This document shows, one piece after another, positions 16,136 to 23,464 of a DNA stretch of 64,000 nucleotides. Each line of letters starts with the position of its first letter. Position 1 is the first letter of the stretch. Both the position numbers and the translations under genes were made by a program. Source of the DNA: VXRN01 sp963664365. Its GTDB lineage: Bacteria > Chloroflexota > Dehalococcoidia > Lucifugimonadales > UBA1123. The stretch spans positions 930,001-994,000 of the forward strand of contig OY761144.1 in assembly GCA_963664365.1 (NCBI GenBank), given 5' to 3'. The notes beneath the pieces were generated by a model, which had not been told where the DNA came from, searched no databases, and saw only the letters and a list, made by a program, of their open reading frames with translations.

Positions 16136-16921
16136 GTGGACAACGACGAGGTCAAGAGTGCGATCCAGGCCGGGTGGGACGCCATGTCCCGGAGTTACCA
16201 GGCGGACAGCGACATCTCTCTGGACGACATTCACTACGCGCCGTTCGCGCCGGGGGAGCGTTACTATCGGCTGCTTGGCGACGTGTCGGGCAGGCGTGTC
16301 CTTGAGTTGGCGTGCGGCGGAGCGCAGAACTCGGTCACGCTCTCACGCTGGGGCGCAGACGTGGTTGCGCTGGATTTTTCCTCTAACCAACTTCGACACG
16401 CGCTTTCGGTCAGGCGCGAAACGGGAGCGCGGTTCGAGCTTGTAGCCGGCGATATGGAGTCGCCGAGCATGTTCCGTCCAGGATCATTCGACGTCGTGCT
16501 GTCGTCGTTTGGATGGGAGTTCATCCCCGACTTGAACAGGTGTGTAGCCGCATGCGCCGAGCTTCTGAGGCCGAGAGGCCAGCTTGTCATGTCCACGGTC
16601 CACCCTCTGACGGCGTTCGACTGGAGCGCGCGGAGCTGCGTCCTGAGTGTTACCGACTACTTCAACCCGCCGGTGGAGGTGTGGGACGAGCCGGCGCCTG
16701 AGGGCCGGGAGCCGGGGTTGACGTTCTTCAGGACGATAGAGGAGTTGGTGTCGTCAGTCACCGGGGCGGGGCTGCTGATAGAGCGTCTGCTGGAGCCGTA
16801 TCCTATCGCCGAGGGTGATGGTGAGAGGTCTCCGTACGCGGGTAGGTACTGGGCGGACCATTGGGACAGGCTGAGTCATGTTCCGTTCGCGGTGGTGATT
16901 TTGGCGCGGAAAGCCGGGTGA
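16136..16921 (+). CDS. SAM-dependent methyltransferase (class I)
   Basis: A 261-residue methyltransferase. Motif I VLELACGGAQNSVTLSRWG, motif II VVALDFSSNQL, the GDMESPSMFRPGSFDVVLSSFGWEF post-motif strand and LLRPRGQLVMST are typical of the Methyltransf_11/25 group. Its substrate is unknown. The GTG at 16136, 11 bases after rpe, gives MDNDEVKSAIQAGWDAMS; longer in-frame openings run through rpe and are ignored. It is the last gene of the plus-strand run and meets a minus-strand operon end to end at 16934. Confidence 0.85.
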   Translation: MDNDEVKSAIQAGWDAMSRSYQADSDISLDDIHYAPFAPGERYYRLLGDVSGRRVLELACGGAQNSVTLSRWGADVVALDFSSNQLRHALSVRRETGARFELVAGDMESPSMFRPGSFDVVLSSFGWEFIPDLNRCVAACAELLRPRGQLVMSTVHPLTAFDWSARSCVLSVTDYFNPPVEVWDEPAPEGREPGLTFFRTIEELVSSVTGAGLLIERLLEPYPIAEGDGERSPYAGRYWADHWDRLSHVPFAVVILARKAG

Positions 16922-16933
16922 AGAGGTGGGGCT

Positions 16934-17332
16934 TTATCTGTCGCGCTCATAGATAGCCAGCATCGAGTCGATGAAAATATGCGCCCTCTCCAATGTTTCA
17001 GCGAGTTCTGAGTCGGAAAGGTGTCCGCGGTCGGCGTGGATATGAAGCCTGAGCGCATCTTCCCAGTTCCGCATTAGCTTCGACCCGTCCGGCTCACGTT
17101 CTGAAATTCTCCGGAGCGCGTTCATTTTTGCCCCGGTTGTGCCGGGATTGTCCCCATGCACGTTAGCCACGGCGTTGATGCACTGCTTCGCCGCCTCATA
17201 CAGAAGCGCGCTGGCTGAGTCTGTATCTGAATCACGTTCCAAGAGCAGCCCAGCTTGGCTGCGATAGTTCCGAGACCTAGCCTCGTAGAACTTGGCCCTC
17301 TGCCGGTCTCTGGTTGAACCGCTACTTGTCAC
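16934..17332 (-). CDS. Small helical HEPN-like protein
   Basis: A 132-residue, highly helical, charged protein reading F-Y-E-A-R-S-R-N-Y-R-S-Q-A-G-L-L-L-E, then ALLYEAAKQCINAVANVHG. The pattern resembles HEPN/PaREP1-type four-helix proteins. The canonical HEPN R-x-x-x-x-H is not evident in a convincing position. It overlaps the upstream PaREP1-like gene by 11 bases and is the last gene of the TPP-riboswitch operon. The role is unknown; the pair could be nucleotide- or RNA-binding. Confidence 0.6.
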   Translation of the reverse strand: MTSSGSTRDRQRAKFYEARSRNYRSQAGLLLERDSDTDSASALLYEAAKQCINAVANVHGDNPGTTGAKMNALRRISEREPDGSKLMRNWEDALRLHIHADRGHLSDSELAETLERAHIFIDSMLAIYERDR

Positions 17333-17651
17333 CGCAACTCCATAGTATGAATTCTCTCGCCAACTCGTAAGCGAATTCCACCTCGATACTCTCCAGCACG
17401 TCCATCTCGGCGTGGTCGCGCAACACCTTGCCGGTTGTGAGGCTACCCCTGTAATCGAATTTGGCGGCGGAGCTATTTCTTTCCAAAGTCTTGGCGAGAG
17501 AGATGAAGTCTTCCGTGTAATCTAGGCCATGCGAATCGGCCAGATCGACGAACACGGCTTCAGTGGCTTTCCACATAAGGCGCGAGGCTTTCCGATAGTC
17601 GCCGGCGGCGAACTTTTTATCGGCTAGGACGAGGTACTCAGAGGGCGTCAT
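17322..17651 (-). CDS. PaREP1/HEPN-like small protein
   Basis: A 109-residue helical protein: MTPSEYLVLADKKFAAGDY, then ASRLMWKATEAVFVDLADSHGL, the L-A-D-x-x-F-x-x-G-D-Y...W-x-A-x-E-A-V arrangement of PaREP1-family proteins. It starts one base after the thiS stop, so it is almost certainly in the thiamine transcript. The paralogue at 56254-56607 shows the same pattern with a better-preserved C-terminal H-x-N-F-Y motif. Function unknown. Confidence 0.65.
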   Translation of the reverse strand: MTPSEYLVLADKKFAAGDYRKASRLMWKATEAVFVDLADSHGLDYTEDFISLAKTLERNSSAAKFDYRGSLTTGKVLRDHAEMDVLESIEVEFAYELAREFILWSCGDK

Positions 17652-17652
17652 T

Positions 17653-17856
17653 TTAGCCGCCTCCTACGGCGCGGACGATTTCCAGGCGGTCGCCATCCTC
17701 AATTGTAACAGAGCCGAGTTCCGTTCGGCGGACCACGACGCCGTTGTGGGCGACGGCGATGTGGGTCTGGGTGACGCCAATGTCGCGCAGGTATTCCACG
17801 AGGTTGACGGGGCCTTCCGCCTCGCGGGTTTTGCCGTTGACTGTGAGGGTGATCAT
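17653..17856 (-). CDS. thiS: Sulfur carrier protein ThiS
   Basis: A 67-residue ubiquitin-like protein with MITLTVNGKTREAEGPVNL, THIAVAHNGVVVRR and the terminal VRAVGGG. The Gly-Gly end is adenylated and thiocarboxylated to donate sulfur to ThiG (family knowledge); here there is one extra Gly. It overlaps thiE by four bases and completes the thiG-thiE-thiS set. No thiF/moeB-like activator or thiO/thiH glycine oxidase is present in the window. Confidence 0.93.
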   Translation of the reverse strand: MITLTVNGKTREAEGPVNLVEYLRDIGVTQTHIAVAHNGVVVRRTELGSVTIEDGDRLEIVRAVGGG

Positions 17857-18506
17857 CTTGCTGCTCCCGCGTATCCGCTTCGCATTGGCTCCAATAGGGC
17901 GGCTGTGGCGGCACTAGGGTCTTTCGCCATGGAGATGGCGGTTATGACGGCGGCGCCTGATGCTCCGGCTTCGATGACGCCGCGGACGTTGGCCGGGGTG
18001 ATTCCGCCGATGCCGAGTACGGGGATACCGACACGGCTGGTGACCGCCTCTATCAGCGCGAGGCCGCCAGTCTGCACTCCGGGATGGGTCGTCGTCTCGA
18101 ATATGGCGCCGAGGATTAGGAAGTCGGCGCCGTTCGACTCGGCGGCCACTGCGCCCTCGACGCTGTGGACTGAACTGCCGATCAGCTTGTCCGACCCGAT
18201 CAGTTTTCTGGCTTCTTCGACGCCCATCGCCTCCTCTCCAAGCTGTACGCCGTCCGCGCCGCATAGCAGTGCGACGTCCACTCTGTCGTTCACCATTAGC
18301 AGCGATTTGCCCTCGGTTACGACGCGGAGCTTGTGTGCAAGCTCCAATAATTGTCCGGCGGGAATGTTTTTTTCTCTAAGCTGCACCATGCCTACGCCCG
18401 CATCCACCGCGGCGGACACGGTTTCCAGCAGGTCTCCGGATGCCGTGCGAGCGCGGTCCGTGACCATGCACAGGCAGGGCAGGGGTATCCGTGACGCCGC
18501 GCTCAC
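17853..18506 (-). CDS. thiE: Thiamine-phosphate synthase
   Basis: A 217-residue TIM-barrel enzyme that joins the thiazole and pyrimidine phosphates. MVTDRARTASGDL, GVGMVQLREKN, LLMVNDRVDVALLCGADGVQLGEE, IGSSVHS, FLILGAIFETTTHPG and VLGIGGITPANV are all standard ThiE blocks. Its start overlaps the thiG stop by four bases and its stop overlaps thiS by four, giving a fully coupled operon. Confidence 0.95.
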   Translation of the reverse strand: MSAASRIPLPCLCMVTDRARTASGDLLETVSAAVDAGVGMVQLREKNIPAGQLLELAHKLRVVTEGKSLLMVNDRVDVALLCGADGVQLGEEAMGVEEARKLIGSDKLIGSSVHSVEGAVAAESNGADFLILGAIFETTTHPGVQTGGLALIEAVTSRVGIPVLGIGGITPANVRGVIEAGASGAAVITAISMAKDPSAATAALLEPMRSGYAGAAR

Positions 18507-19285
18507 CCGACCGTCGCCGCGACACCTTCGACCGGGCTAGACGGCACCCCGGTCTCGCGCTGCGCTATCCGGCCCGCGTGGTAGGCCGTCCTTCCGGCCT
18601 GGACTCCGAGCTTGAACGCCTCTCCCATCAGCGCGGGGTCTTCGGCCTGGGCTATGGCGGTGTTCACCAGGACGGCGTCTGCCCCCGCCTCCATGGAGAG
18701 CGAGGCGTCGGAGGGCACGGCGAGACCGGCGTCCACGACTACGGGGACGTTGGACTGCCTGATTATCAGCCTGATCTCGTCGATGGTCTGCACGCCCTGG
18801 CCGGAGCCGATGGCGGAGCCGAGCGGCATGACCGTCGCGCAGCCGATGTCTTCCAACTGCTTGGCGAGTACGGGGTCGGCGTGGATGTACGGCAGGACGA
18901 CGAAACCCTCTGCGATTAGCTGCTTGGCGGCCTCGTAGGTGCCTCGCGGGTCGGGCAGAAGGTATTCGGAGTAGGGGATGACCTCCAGCTTGATCCAGTC
19001 GGAGCCGGTGACCTCGCGGGCGAGATGCGCGGTGAAGACGGCCTCGTCGGCGGTCTTGCAACCGGCGGTGTTGGGAAGGATGGTGTACCTGTTCCAGTCG
19101 AAGTAGTCCAGGATGTTCTTCTCTTCGAGGTTGTCTAGGTCGAGGCGGCGGATGGCGACGGTGATGATGTCCGCGCCGGACGCCTCGATGGACTCGACCA
19201 TCTCCTCGTTGGAGCGGTGCCGTCCGGTGCCGACCATCAGCCTGGAATCGAACTCTCTGCCGGCTATGACCAGCTTGTCATCCAT
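18503..19285 (-). CDS. thiG: Thiazole synthase
   Basis: A 260-residue ThiG that forms the thiazole phosphate from deoxyxylulose-5-P, dehydroglycine and ThiS thiocarboxylate. RLMVGTGRHRSNEEMV, the Lys of DWIKLEVI (imine-forming), LLPDPRGTYEAAKQLI, VMPLGSAIGSGQGV, VPVVVDAGLAVPSDA and VLVNTAIAQAEDP are conserved. GAGGAGGG lies just upstream of the ATG at 19285. The gene is preceded by a TPP riboswitch and an intrinsic terminator. Confidence 0.96.
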   Translation of the reverse strand: MDDKLVIAGREFDSRLMVGTGRHRSNEEMVESIEASGADIITVAIRRLDLDNLEEKNILDYFDWNRYTILPNTAGCKTADEAVFTAHLAREVTGSDWIKLEVIPYSEYLLPDPRGTYEAAKQLIAEGFVVLPYIHADPVLAKQLEDIGCATVMPLGSAIGSGQGVQTIDEIRLIIRQSNVPVVVDAGLAVPSDASLSMEAGADAVLVNTAIAQAEDPALMGEAFKLGVQAGRTAYHAGRIAQRETGVPSSPVEGVAATVG

Positions 19286-19302
19286 ATCTGCCCTCCTCGA
19301 TT

Positions 19303-19339
19303 ACAAAACGAAACGCCGCCGGTACACTGCCAGCGGCGT
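19303..19339 (-). terminator. Riboswitch expression-platform terminator before thiG
   Basis: On the minus strand ACGCCGCTGG and CCGGCGGCGT pair over 10 bp (one G-U) around a 7-base loop and run into TTTCGTTTTG. It lies between the TPP aptamer and the thiG ribosome-binding site, so TPP binding most likely ends transcription here. Confidence 0.82.
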
Positions 19340-19349
19340 CCATAGGATT

Positions 19350-19450
19350 CATCGTGTCCCTGCGCTGGCATTACCCAGATCAGGTGATCGCGGTCGGCGA
19401 AGATTCACATTCGCCCTCTCAGCCCGGTTTTCCCAAGCTCCCGACTACCC
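19350..19450 (-). promoter_or_regulatory. TPP riboswitch (THI element) controlling thiG-thiE-thiS
   Basis: Read on the minus strand, the segment has the canonical TPP aptamer landmarks in order: GGGAGC, GGGCTGAGAGGG (CUGAGA pyrimidine-sensing loop), GACCGCGATCACCTGATCT, then GGGTAATGCCAGCGCAGGGA (pyrophosphate-sensing side). The match to the known consensus is close. Coupled with the downstream terminator it should repress the operon when thiamine pyrophosphate is abundant. Confidence 0.95.
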
Positions 19451-19550
19451 ATCTGTAAGGTTCAGAATAGCGGAGGGAGGGGTAAATGTCAAAGGAGTCC
19501 CAGTCACATGAGAGTGCGAGAGGCAGCGTAAGAGCGCGCCCTTCAAATAT

Positions 19551-19937
19551 CTACCGGGGTGGCGATTTGCTCTCGATATTCAGAAAGAGCCGGTTCTCAG
19601 CTATGAGCCGGTCTATCTCTGCTGAGCGTTCTTCAGGAGGAAGGTTCCCAAGTCGGGTCAGGAGCTCCTGTCGTTCCTCTCGCCGTCCCTCTTCATGACG
19701 TCTCTTGAGGTATCTCTCAGCCAGCATTGCCGTTCCCTCCACTGCTGTAACTGTCCATGCCGCTACCACTATGACGAGCGGCCCCATCGCCTGCCCGATG
19801 GCAAGGATGGTTTCCAGCAGGTTGTCTTCCGTCTCGAATACAACCTCGCGCCAACAGACAAGGCCAAGACCGACCGCCGATTGGGCGAAGAACAGAAGCA
19901 GGTACAGTCCCTCGCGTGAAGGACTGACTTTGGACAT
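19551..19937 (-). CDS. Two-pass membrane protein of unknown function
   Basis: A 128-residue protein with two hydrophobic segments (about residues 12-30 and 45-70) followed by a strongly charged Arg/Glu helix (E-R-Y-L-K-R-R-H-E-E...) that may be coiled coil. The ATG at 19937 has AGGAG 5 bases upstream and is preferred over an ATG at 19982. I recognise no family. It lies next to another unknown gene and has no operon context. Confidence 0.6.
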   Translation of the reverse strand: MSKVSPSREGLYLLLFFAQSAVGLGLVCWREVVFETEDNLLETILAIGQAMGPLVIVVAAWTVTAVEGTAMLAERYLKRRHEEGRREERQELLTRLGNLPPEERSAEIDRLIAENRLFLNIESKSPPR

Positions 19938-20023
19938 ATCCACTCCTACTCCCGTTGCCCATACCAACCTTAACTCAGTCACTTGATCCAGTGGTATGTG
20001 TGCAGGATAAACTACACTCTACC

Positions 20024-20449
20024 TTATGTCCGCCCAATTGTGCAATCAGTATCCGAGAGGCCGGCCAGTATAGTGTTCCACCCTCGCCTGTCCAGCGGCA
20101 ATTCCGTTTCCATAGTTTGCAGGCTATCGGGATTGTACTGGCACCATTCCATGCTGGCGCCGTCGGCGCGGACGTCGATGCTGTGCTCAATATCGCCCCA
20201 CTGCCAGCTAATGCTGACGCCGCCGTCCGATGTAGGGCATATGTCGGGTATGCCCAGGTCGGAGCGCCAGTGTTCGGCAAGCCAGGCGGCGGCGTGGTCA
20301 ATGACGTCAGGGCCTGGCGAGACGGCGCCGGGGCCGTCCCATTCGGGGCCTATCGCTTTCAACTCTTCCAACTGGCCGGCGATGGCGCTGAGACCGGCGC
20401 CCCGCAACTTTGGCGGCGCGTGGCCATCGAGGACTGTTTGACTCCGCAT
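20024..20449 (-). CDS. Hypothetical protein, W-D-G/PTSDGG type
   Basis: A 141-residue soluble protein. It has LEELKAIGPEWDGPGA near the N terminus, then ALAELH-like AAAWLAEHW and PTSDGGVSISWQWGDIEHSIDV. This layout (Leu-rich helix, G-W-D, then P-T-x-D-G-G-V-x-x-x-W) recurs in small uncharacterised bacterial proteins often found beside toxin-like genes, but I know no function. An ATG at 20507-20509 lies inside the putative -10 element TACAAT, so the ATG at 20449 is the likelier start. Confidence 0.6.
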   Translation of the reverse strand: MRSQTVLDGHAPPKLRGAGLSAIAGQLEELKAIGPEWDGPGAVSPGPDVIDHAAAWLAEHWRSDLGIPDICPTSDGGVSISWQWGDIEHSIDVRADGASMEWCQYNPDSLQTMETELPLDRRGWNTILAGLSDTDCTIGRT

Positions 20450-20499
20450 AGCGTTTCGCCTTTCCGGGTGTTCCTGCTTTCGGGCGATGATGTCCCGCA

Positions 20500-20541
20500 A
20501 TTGTAGCATACGGCGAGGTTTTGGATGACGCTGGCGTCATC
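20500..20541 (-). promoter_or_regulatory. Promoter with overlapping palindrome upstream of the 20024-20449 gene
   Basis: On the minus strand TGCTACAAT forms an extended -10 (TACAAT at 20500-20505). A perfect palindrome GATGACGCTGGCGTCATC (as read on the plus strand, 20524-20541) occupies the -35 side. The same ATGCTACAATT sequence with an adjacent palindrome occurs at 22931-22957, upstream of the antitoxin gene. Confidence 0.5.
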
Positions 20542-20652
20542 AGGTTTTAGGGGATGTGCGGGATTTAGGGGATGGCTGGTGAGGATTCGGAACTTTTCTT
20601 GGCCGCAGTTCGTCTATACTGACAACATAAGTCGCAAGCGCGGGAGGGCGAG

Positions 20653-22422
20653 ATGGTTAGATCACTGAGAATTGTATTGCTGGTCGTGGCTGCGGCGGCG
20701 CTAGTCGCTGCCGCGCCTGCGGGTTGCGGCGGATCGGAGGAGGAAAGTTTCTGGGGAGATGATGGCGACCTGTTTGTGGCGGACGACTCGGCAGCGGTAC
20801 CGGGGGCCCCAGGCCTCGCCGCCGTAGGAGGCAGGCCCCAAGCCATGGAAAAAGTTGTTGTCGAGAGGGAGGTGATCAAGGAGGTTCCAGTGGAGGTGGT
20901 TAGGGAAGTGGAGGTGGTGGTCGAGAAGGTCGTCGAACAGGCCATGCCCGTGGCTCCGGCTCCGGCGGCCGGCGCACCTGGCGCGCCCGGATCGCCCGGC
21001 CCCGACGCAGGAGCGGTCTCCATTCCGGACCTCGACCAAATACGCGCGCAGTTCGTGACCCAGCAGCGCATCATCGTTCGGACTGTCGATATGACGCTGG
21101 TAGTCGATGACATCCAGGGCGCGATCGACTCGGTCGCGGACGTGGCCGTGGGTGCGGGCGGTTGGCTCGTCTCCAGCGACCGAAGTTTCAAGCACCAAGG
21201 GTCGGTGAGCGTCAGGGTCCCGTCGAATATCCTAGACGACGTGATCGTCCGGCTGAGGAGGCTCGCCAACGAGGTCGAGATGGAGGTGACGTCGAGCCAG
21301 GACGTGACGGACGAGTACGTCGATCTGCGGTCTCGGCTGTCGAACCAGGAGGCGACCGAGGCGGCGCTTCTGAAGCTCTACGAGAGGGCGAGCAAAGTCG
21401 AGGACGCTCTGGAAGTGCAGAAGCAGGTCTCCGATGTGCAGCAGACCATCGAGCAACTCAAGGGTCGAATCAAGCTGCTGGAGGAGACGGCGGCGTTCTC
21501 GCTCATCAGCGTCTTTCTGAAGTTGAGCACGGTGGAGATGGAGGTCGATGCCGGGTCGGACCGCACCGTGGCCGCGGGCGCGCCGATACGGTTCAGGGCG
21601 ACCTTCACGCCGCCGGACGGCGTGGAAGAGTACCGCGCAACCTGGGACTTTGGGGACGGCTCTCCCCTGGAGGATGTTTACAGGACCGCGCCGACGCTGG
21701 TCGAGGGTCAGAGGGTGACGGCCACGTTGGCGCACACCTTCTTCAGTCCCGAGGACTCGCCGTACATCGTCAACGTGGAGATAACCGGGACGGGCGACAC
21801 CGGTATCGCCATGGGAGACGACACGGTCATCGTGAGCGTGTCAGAGATACCGGCGATAGAGGTGTTCGCCGGAAACACCAAGGAGGTCGTTCAGAACGAG
21901 GTCGTCGAGTTCTCAGGCTCGTTCACCCGTCCCGCCGGGCTGTCGAACGTCCGCTACCGGTGGGACTTCGGGGACGGAAGCGAGCCGGCCGAGGGCGCGG
22001 TCGCCGAAGGCGTGACTGTGGCCTCTGCGACGCACACCTACGAAAACTTCAGGCCGGACCCGTACTTCGCGCGATTGACCGTCACGGCGGACAGCGAGGT
22101 CGGAGAGGTGGAGTCTTCGGGCGAGTTCTACGTGTTCGTGTCCGAAGACCCGGGCTTGGTGGCCGAGGGGTTCGAGGCGTCGGAAACGACGAAGACGGCG
22201 TTCCGCACTCTCACCGTGGTCGTCCAGACGGTCGCGCAGTTGGGGATATGGCTGGTCATCTTCAGCCCGATTTGGGGCGTGGCCGCCGTGCTGGTATGGC
22301 TGCTGGTCCGCAGGGAGAACAGGCGCAACGCGGAAAAGAGGGAGCGGCTCGCCGCCGAACAGCAGGCCGCGGCGCAGCGGACGGCAGACGCTGGAGAGCA
22401 GGCTTCCGGTGACTCAGGTTGA
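20653..22422 (+). CDS. DUF4349 lipoprotein/membrane protein with two PKD domains
   Basis: A 589-residue cell-surface protein. The signal peptide ends in a possible lipobox A-P-A-G-C (Cys 25). A Val/Glu-rich stalk (~75-100: VVVEREVIKEVPVEVVREV) is followed by DUF4349 (~135-295: VDMTLVVDDIQGAID, VSVRVPSNILDDVI, a Leu-rich coiled coil). Two PKD-like repeats, each with W-D-F-G-D-G-S, come next, and a C-terminal membrane helix with a basic tail. Membrane-anchored and probably extracellular. The stop overlaps the TTG of the Nudix gene. Confidence 0.85.
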   Translation: MVRSLRIVLLVVAAAALVAAAPAGCGGSEEESFWGDDGDLFVADDSAAVPGAPGLAAVGGRPQAMEKVVVEREVIKEVPVEVVREVEVVVEKVVEQAMPVAPAPAAGAPGAPGSPGPDAGAVSIPDLDQIRAQFVTQQRIIVRTVDMTLVVDDIQGAIDSVADVAVGAGGWLVSSDRSFKHQGSVSVRVPSNILDDVIVRLRRLANEVEMEVTSSQDVTDEYVDLRSRLSNQEATEAALLKLYERASKVEDALEVQKQVSDVQQTIEQLKGRIKLLEETAAFSLISVFLKLSTVEMEVDAGSDRTVAAGAPIRFRATFTPPDGVEEYRATWDFGDGSPLEDVYRTAPTLVEGQRVTATLAHTFFSPEDSPYIVNVEITGTGDTGIAMGDDTVIVSVSEIPAIEVFAGNTKEVVQNEVVEFSGSFTRPAGLSNVRYRWDFGDGSEPAEGAVAEGVTVASATHTYENFRPDPYFARLTVTADSEVGEVESSGEFYVFVSEDPGLVAEGFEASETTKTAFRTLTVVVQTVAQLGIWLVIFSPIWGVAAVLVWLLVRRENRRNAEKRERLAAEQQAAAQRTADAGEQASGDSG

Positions 22423-22913
22423 CGGCGGATAGCGGAACGGTCCGGCACTTCACTGCGACCGGATTCATAGTCCGACGGGGGAGCGTGGCCCTTCACTGGC
22501 ACCCGAAGGTGAGGGCGTGGCTTCCCCCTGGTGGACATATCGAGCCGAACGAGGACCCGGTGCAGGCGGTGGTCAGGGAGACGCTGGAGGAGATGGGCCT
22601 CAGCGTGGAGGTGGTCGCCACGATGCCTCCGCTTGGTCTGTCGTACCCGGAGGAGGTCACGCCGCCATTCACGATCATGGTCGAGGACATCCACGATCCG
22701 GTGGAGGGATTTCACAAGCACATCGACATGATCTACTTCTGCAGGCCGGTGGGAAGTTCCGACAAACTGGCGGACGGCTGGCGGTGGGTGTCGAGAGAGA
22801 CGCTGGCGGCCGGTTCTAGGCTGACCAACGACAGGGGCCACTCCGAGCCGCCGCCGGAGGATGTTCGGGAGCTTGGGGTAAGGGCGATAGAGTTCGTGGA
22901 GGGGTTGCGATAG
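22419..22913 (+). CDS. Nudix hydrolase
   Basis: A 164-residue Nudix protein. The Nudix box GGHIEPNEDPVQAVVRETLEEMG fits G-x5-E-x7-R-E-U-x-E-E-x-G-U exactly, so it binds metal and hydrolyses a nucleoside diphosphate linked to another moiety. The substrate is not evident. The TTG at 22419 overlaps the DUF4349 stop (TTGA) and places the start about 12 residues before the first strand. Confidence 0.88.
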   Translation: MTADSGTVRHFTATGFIVRRGSVALHWHPKVRAWLPPGGHIEPNEDPVQAVVRETLEEMGLSVEVVATMPPLGLSYPEEVTPPFTIMVEDIHDPVEGFHKHIDMIYFCRPVGSSDKLADGWRWVSRETLAAGSRLTNDRGHSEPPPEDVRELGVRAIEFVEGLR

Positions 22914-22930
22914 TCGCCACGCTTCTGTGA

Positions 22931-22957
22931 TGATTGCAACGCAATCATGCTACAATT
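22931..22957 (+). promoter_or_regulatory. Palindromic operator and -10 element for the FitA-like antitoxin
   Basis: A perfect 7-3-7 palindrome TGATTGCAACGCAATCA (22931-22947) is followed three bases later by TGCTACAATT, which holds a consensus-like -10 (TACAAT 22951-22956). Ribbon-helix-helix antitoxins repress their own promoter by binding such palindromes, so this is a reasonable autoregulatory operator. Confidence 0.55.
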
Positions 22958-22988
22958 ACGCAACAATCCAGAGGATTGAGGTTCTGCC

Positions 22989-23234
22989 ATGGCCAGTATC
23001 ACAGTACGCAACTTGGAAGAAGGGCTGAAGCGGCGTCTGCGTGTTCGGGCAGCCGAGAATGGCAGGTCTATGGAGCAGGAGGTCAGGTTGATATTGAGGG
23101 CCGCGCTGGATCAGGAACCTTCTAAAGGGAAGGACCTGGCAAGCGCCATTCGCGCGCGGTTCGCGCCTCTTGGTGGTGTCGAGCTAGACATTCCGCCTCG
23201 CGGATCGATGCGCGAACCAGTCTCATTCCCTTGA
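22989..23234 (+). CDS. FitA/Arc-like ribbon-helix-helix antitoxin, orphan
   Basis: An 81-residue protein: MASITVRNLEEGLKRRLRVRA, then NGRSMEQEVRLILRAAL, the FitA/VapB RHH pattern, and a C-terminal MREPVSF tail that resembles the toxin-binding end of such antitoxins. In the family it is encoded directly upstream of a PIN-domain toxin, but no PIN gene follows; the next 230 bases are a leader and then thrS. A PIN gene exists at 59763-60254 but has its own partner. It may act alone as a regulator. Confidence 0.8.
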   Translation: MASITVRNLEEGLKRRLRVRAAENGRSMEQEVRLILRAALDQEPSKGKDLASAIRARFAPLGGVELDIPPRGSMREPVSFP

Positions 23235-23345
23235 CCGCCGCCCCTGCCGTCCGTAGAATTATCTGCAGCATCAAGACATGGATGGCCTGACTGAATTGGG
23301 AACCGCATAGACCCACGCAGCTTCATCACGCTTTCGACTACGTAG

Positions 23346-23379
23346 CCTCTCGCGCATTTCGACCGAGTTACGCGAGGGG
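23346..23379 (+). terminator. Hairpin in the thrS leader, possible terminator/attenuator
   Basis: CCTCTCGCG and CGCGAGGGG form a 9-bp stem (one G-U) with a 16-base loop, followed by CTTTCGTCTGTTCTG. It lies between the orphan antitoxin and thrS, 85 bases before the thrS start. It could end the antitoxin transcript or attenuate thrS. A T-box core was looked for and not convincingly found. Confidence 0.45.
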
Positions 23380-23464
23380 CTTTCGTCTGTTCTGAGATAG
23401 GCGCATTTACTCAGATACCACCCCAACGCCGGCATATACCGGCAGGACTCTTGGAGACAGTCAG

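Noticed and set aside
23281..23400. T-box riboswitch in front of thrS
   Set aside because: TTGGGAACCGCA resembles the T-box core U-G-G-N-A-C-C-G-C but has one extra base in the bulge, and the space upstream (about 60 bases to the previous stop) is too short for Stem I. The hairpin is recorded instead.
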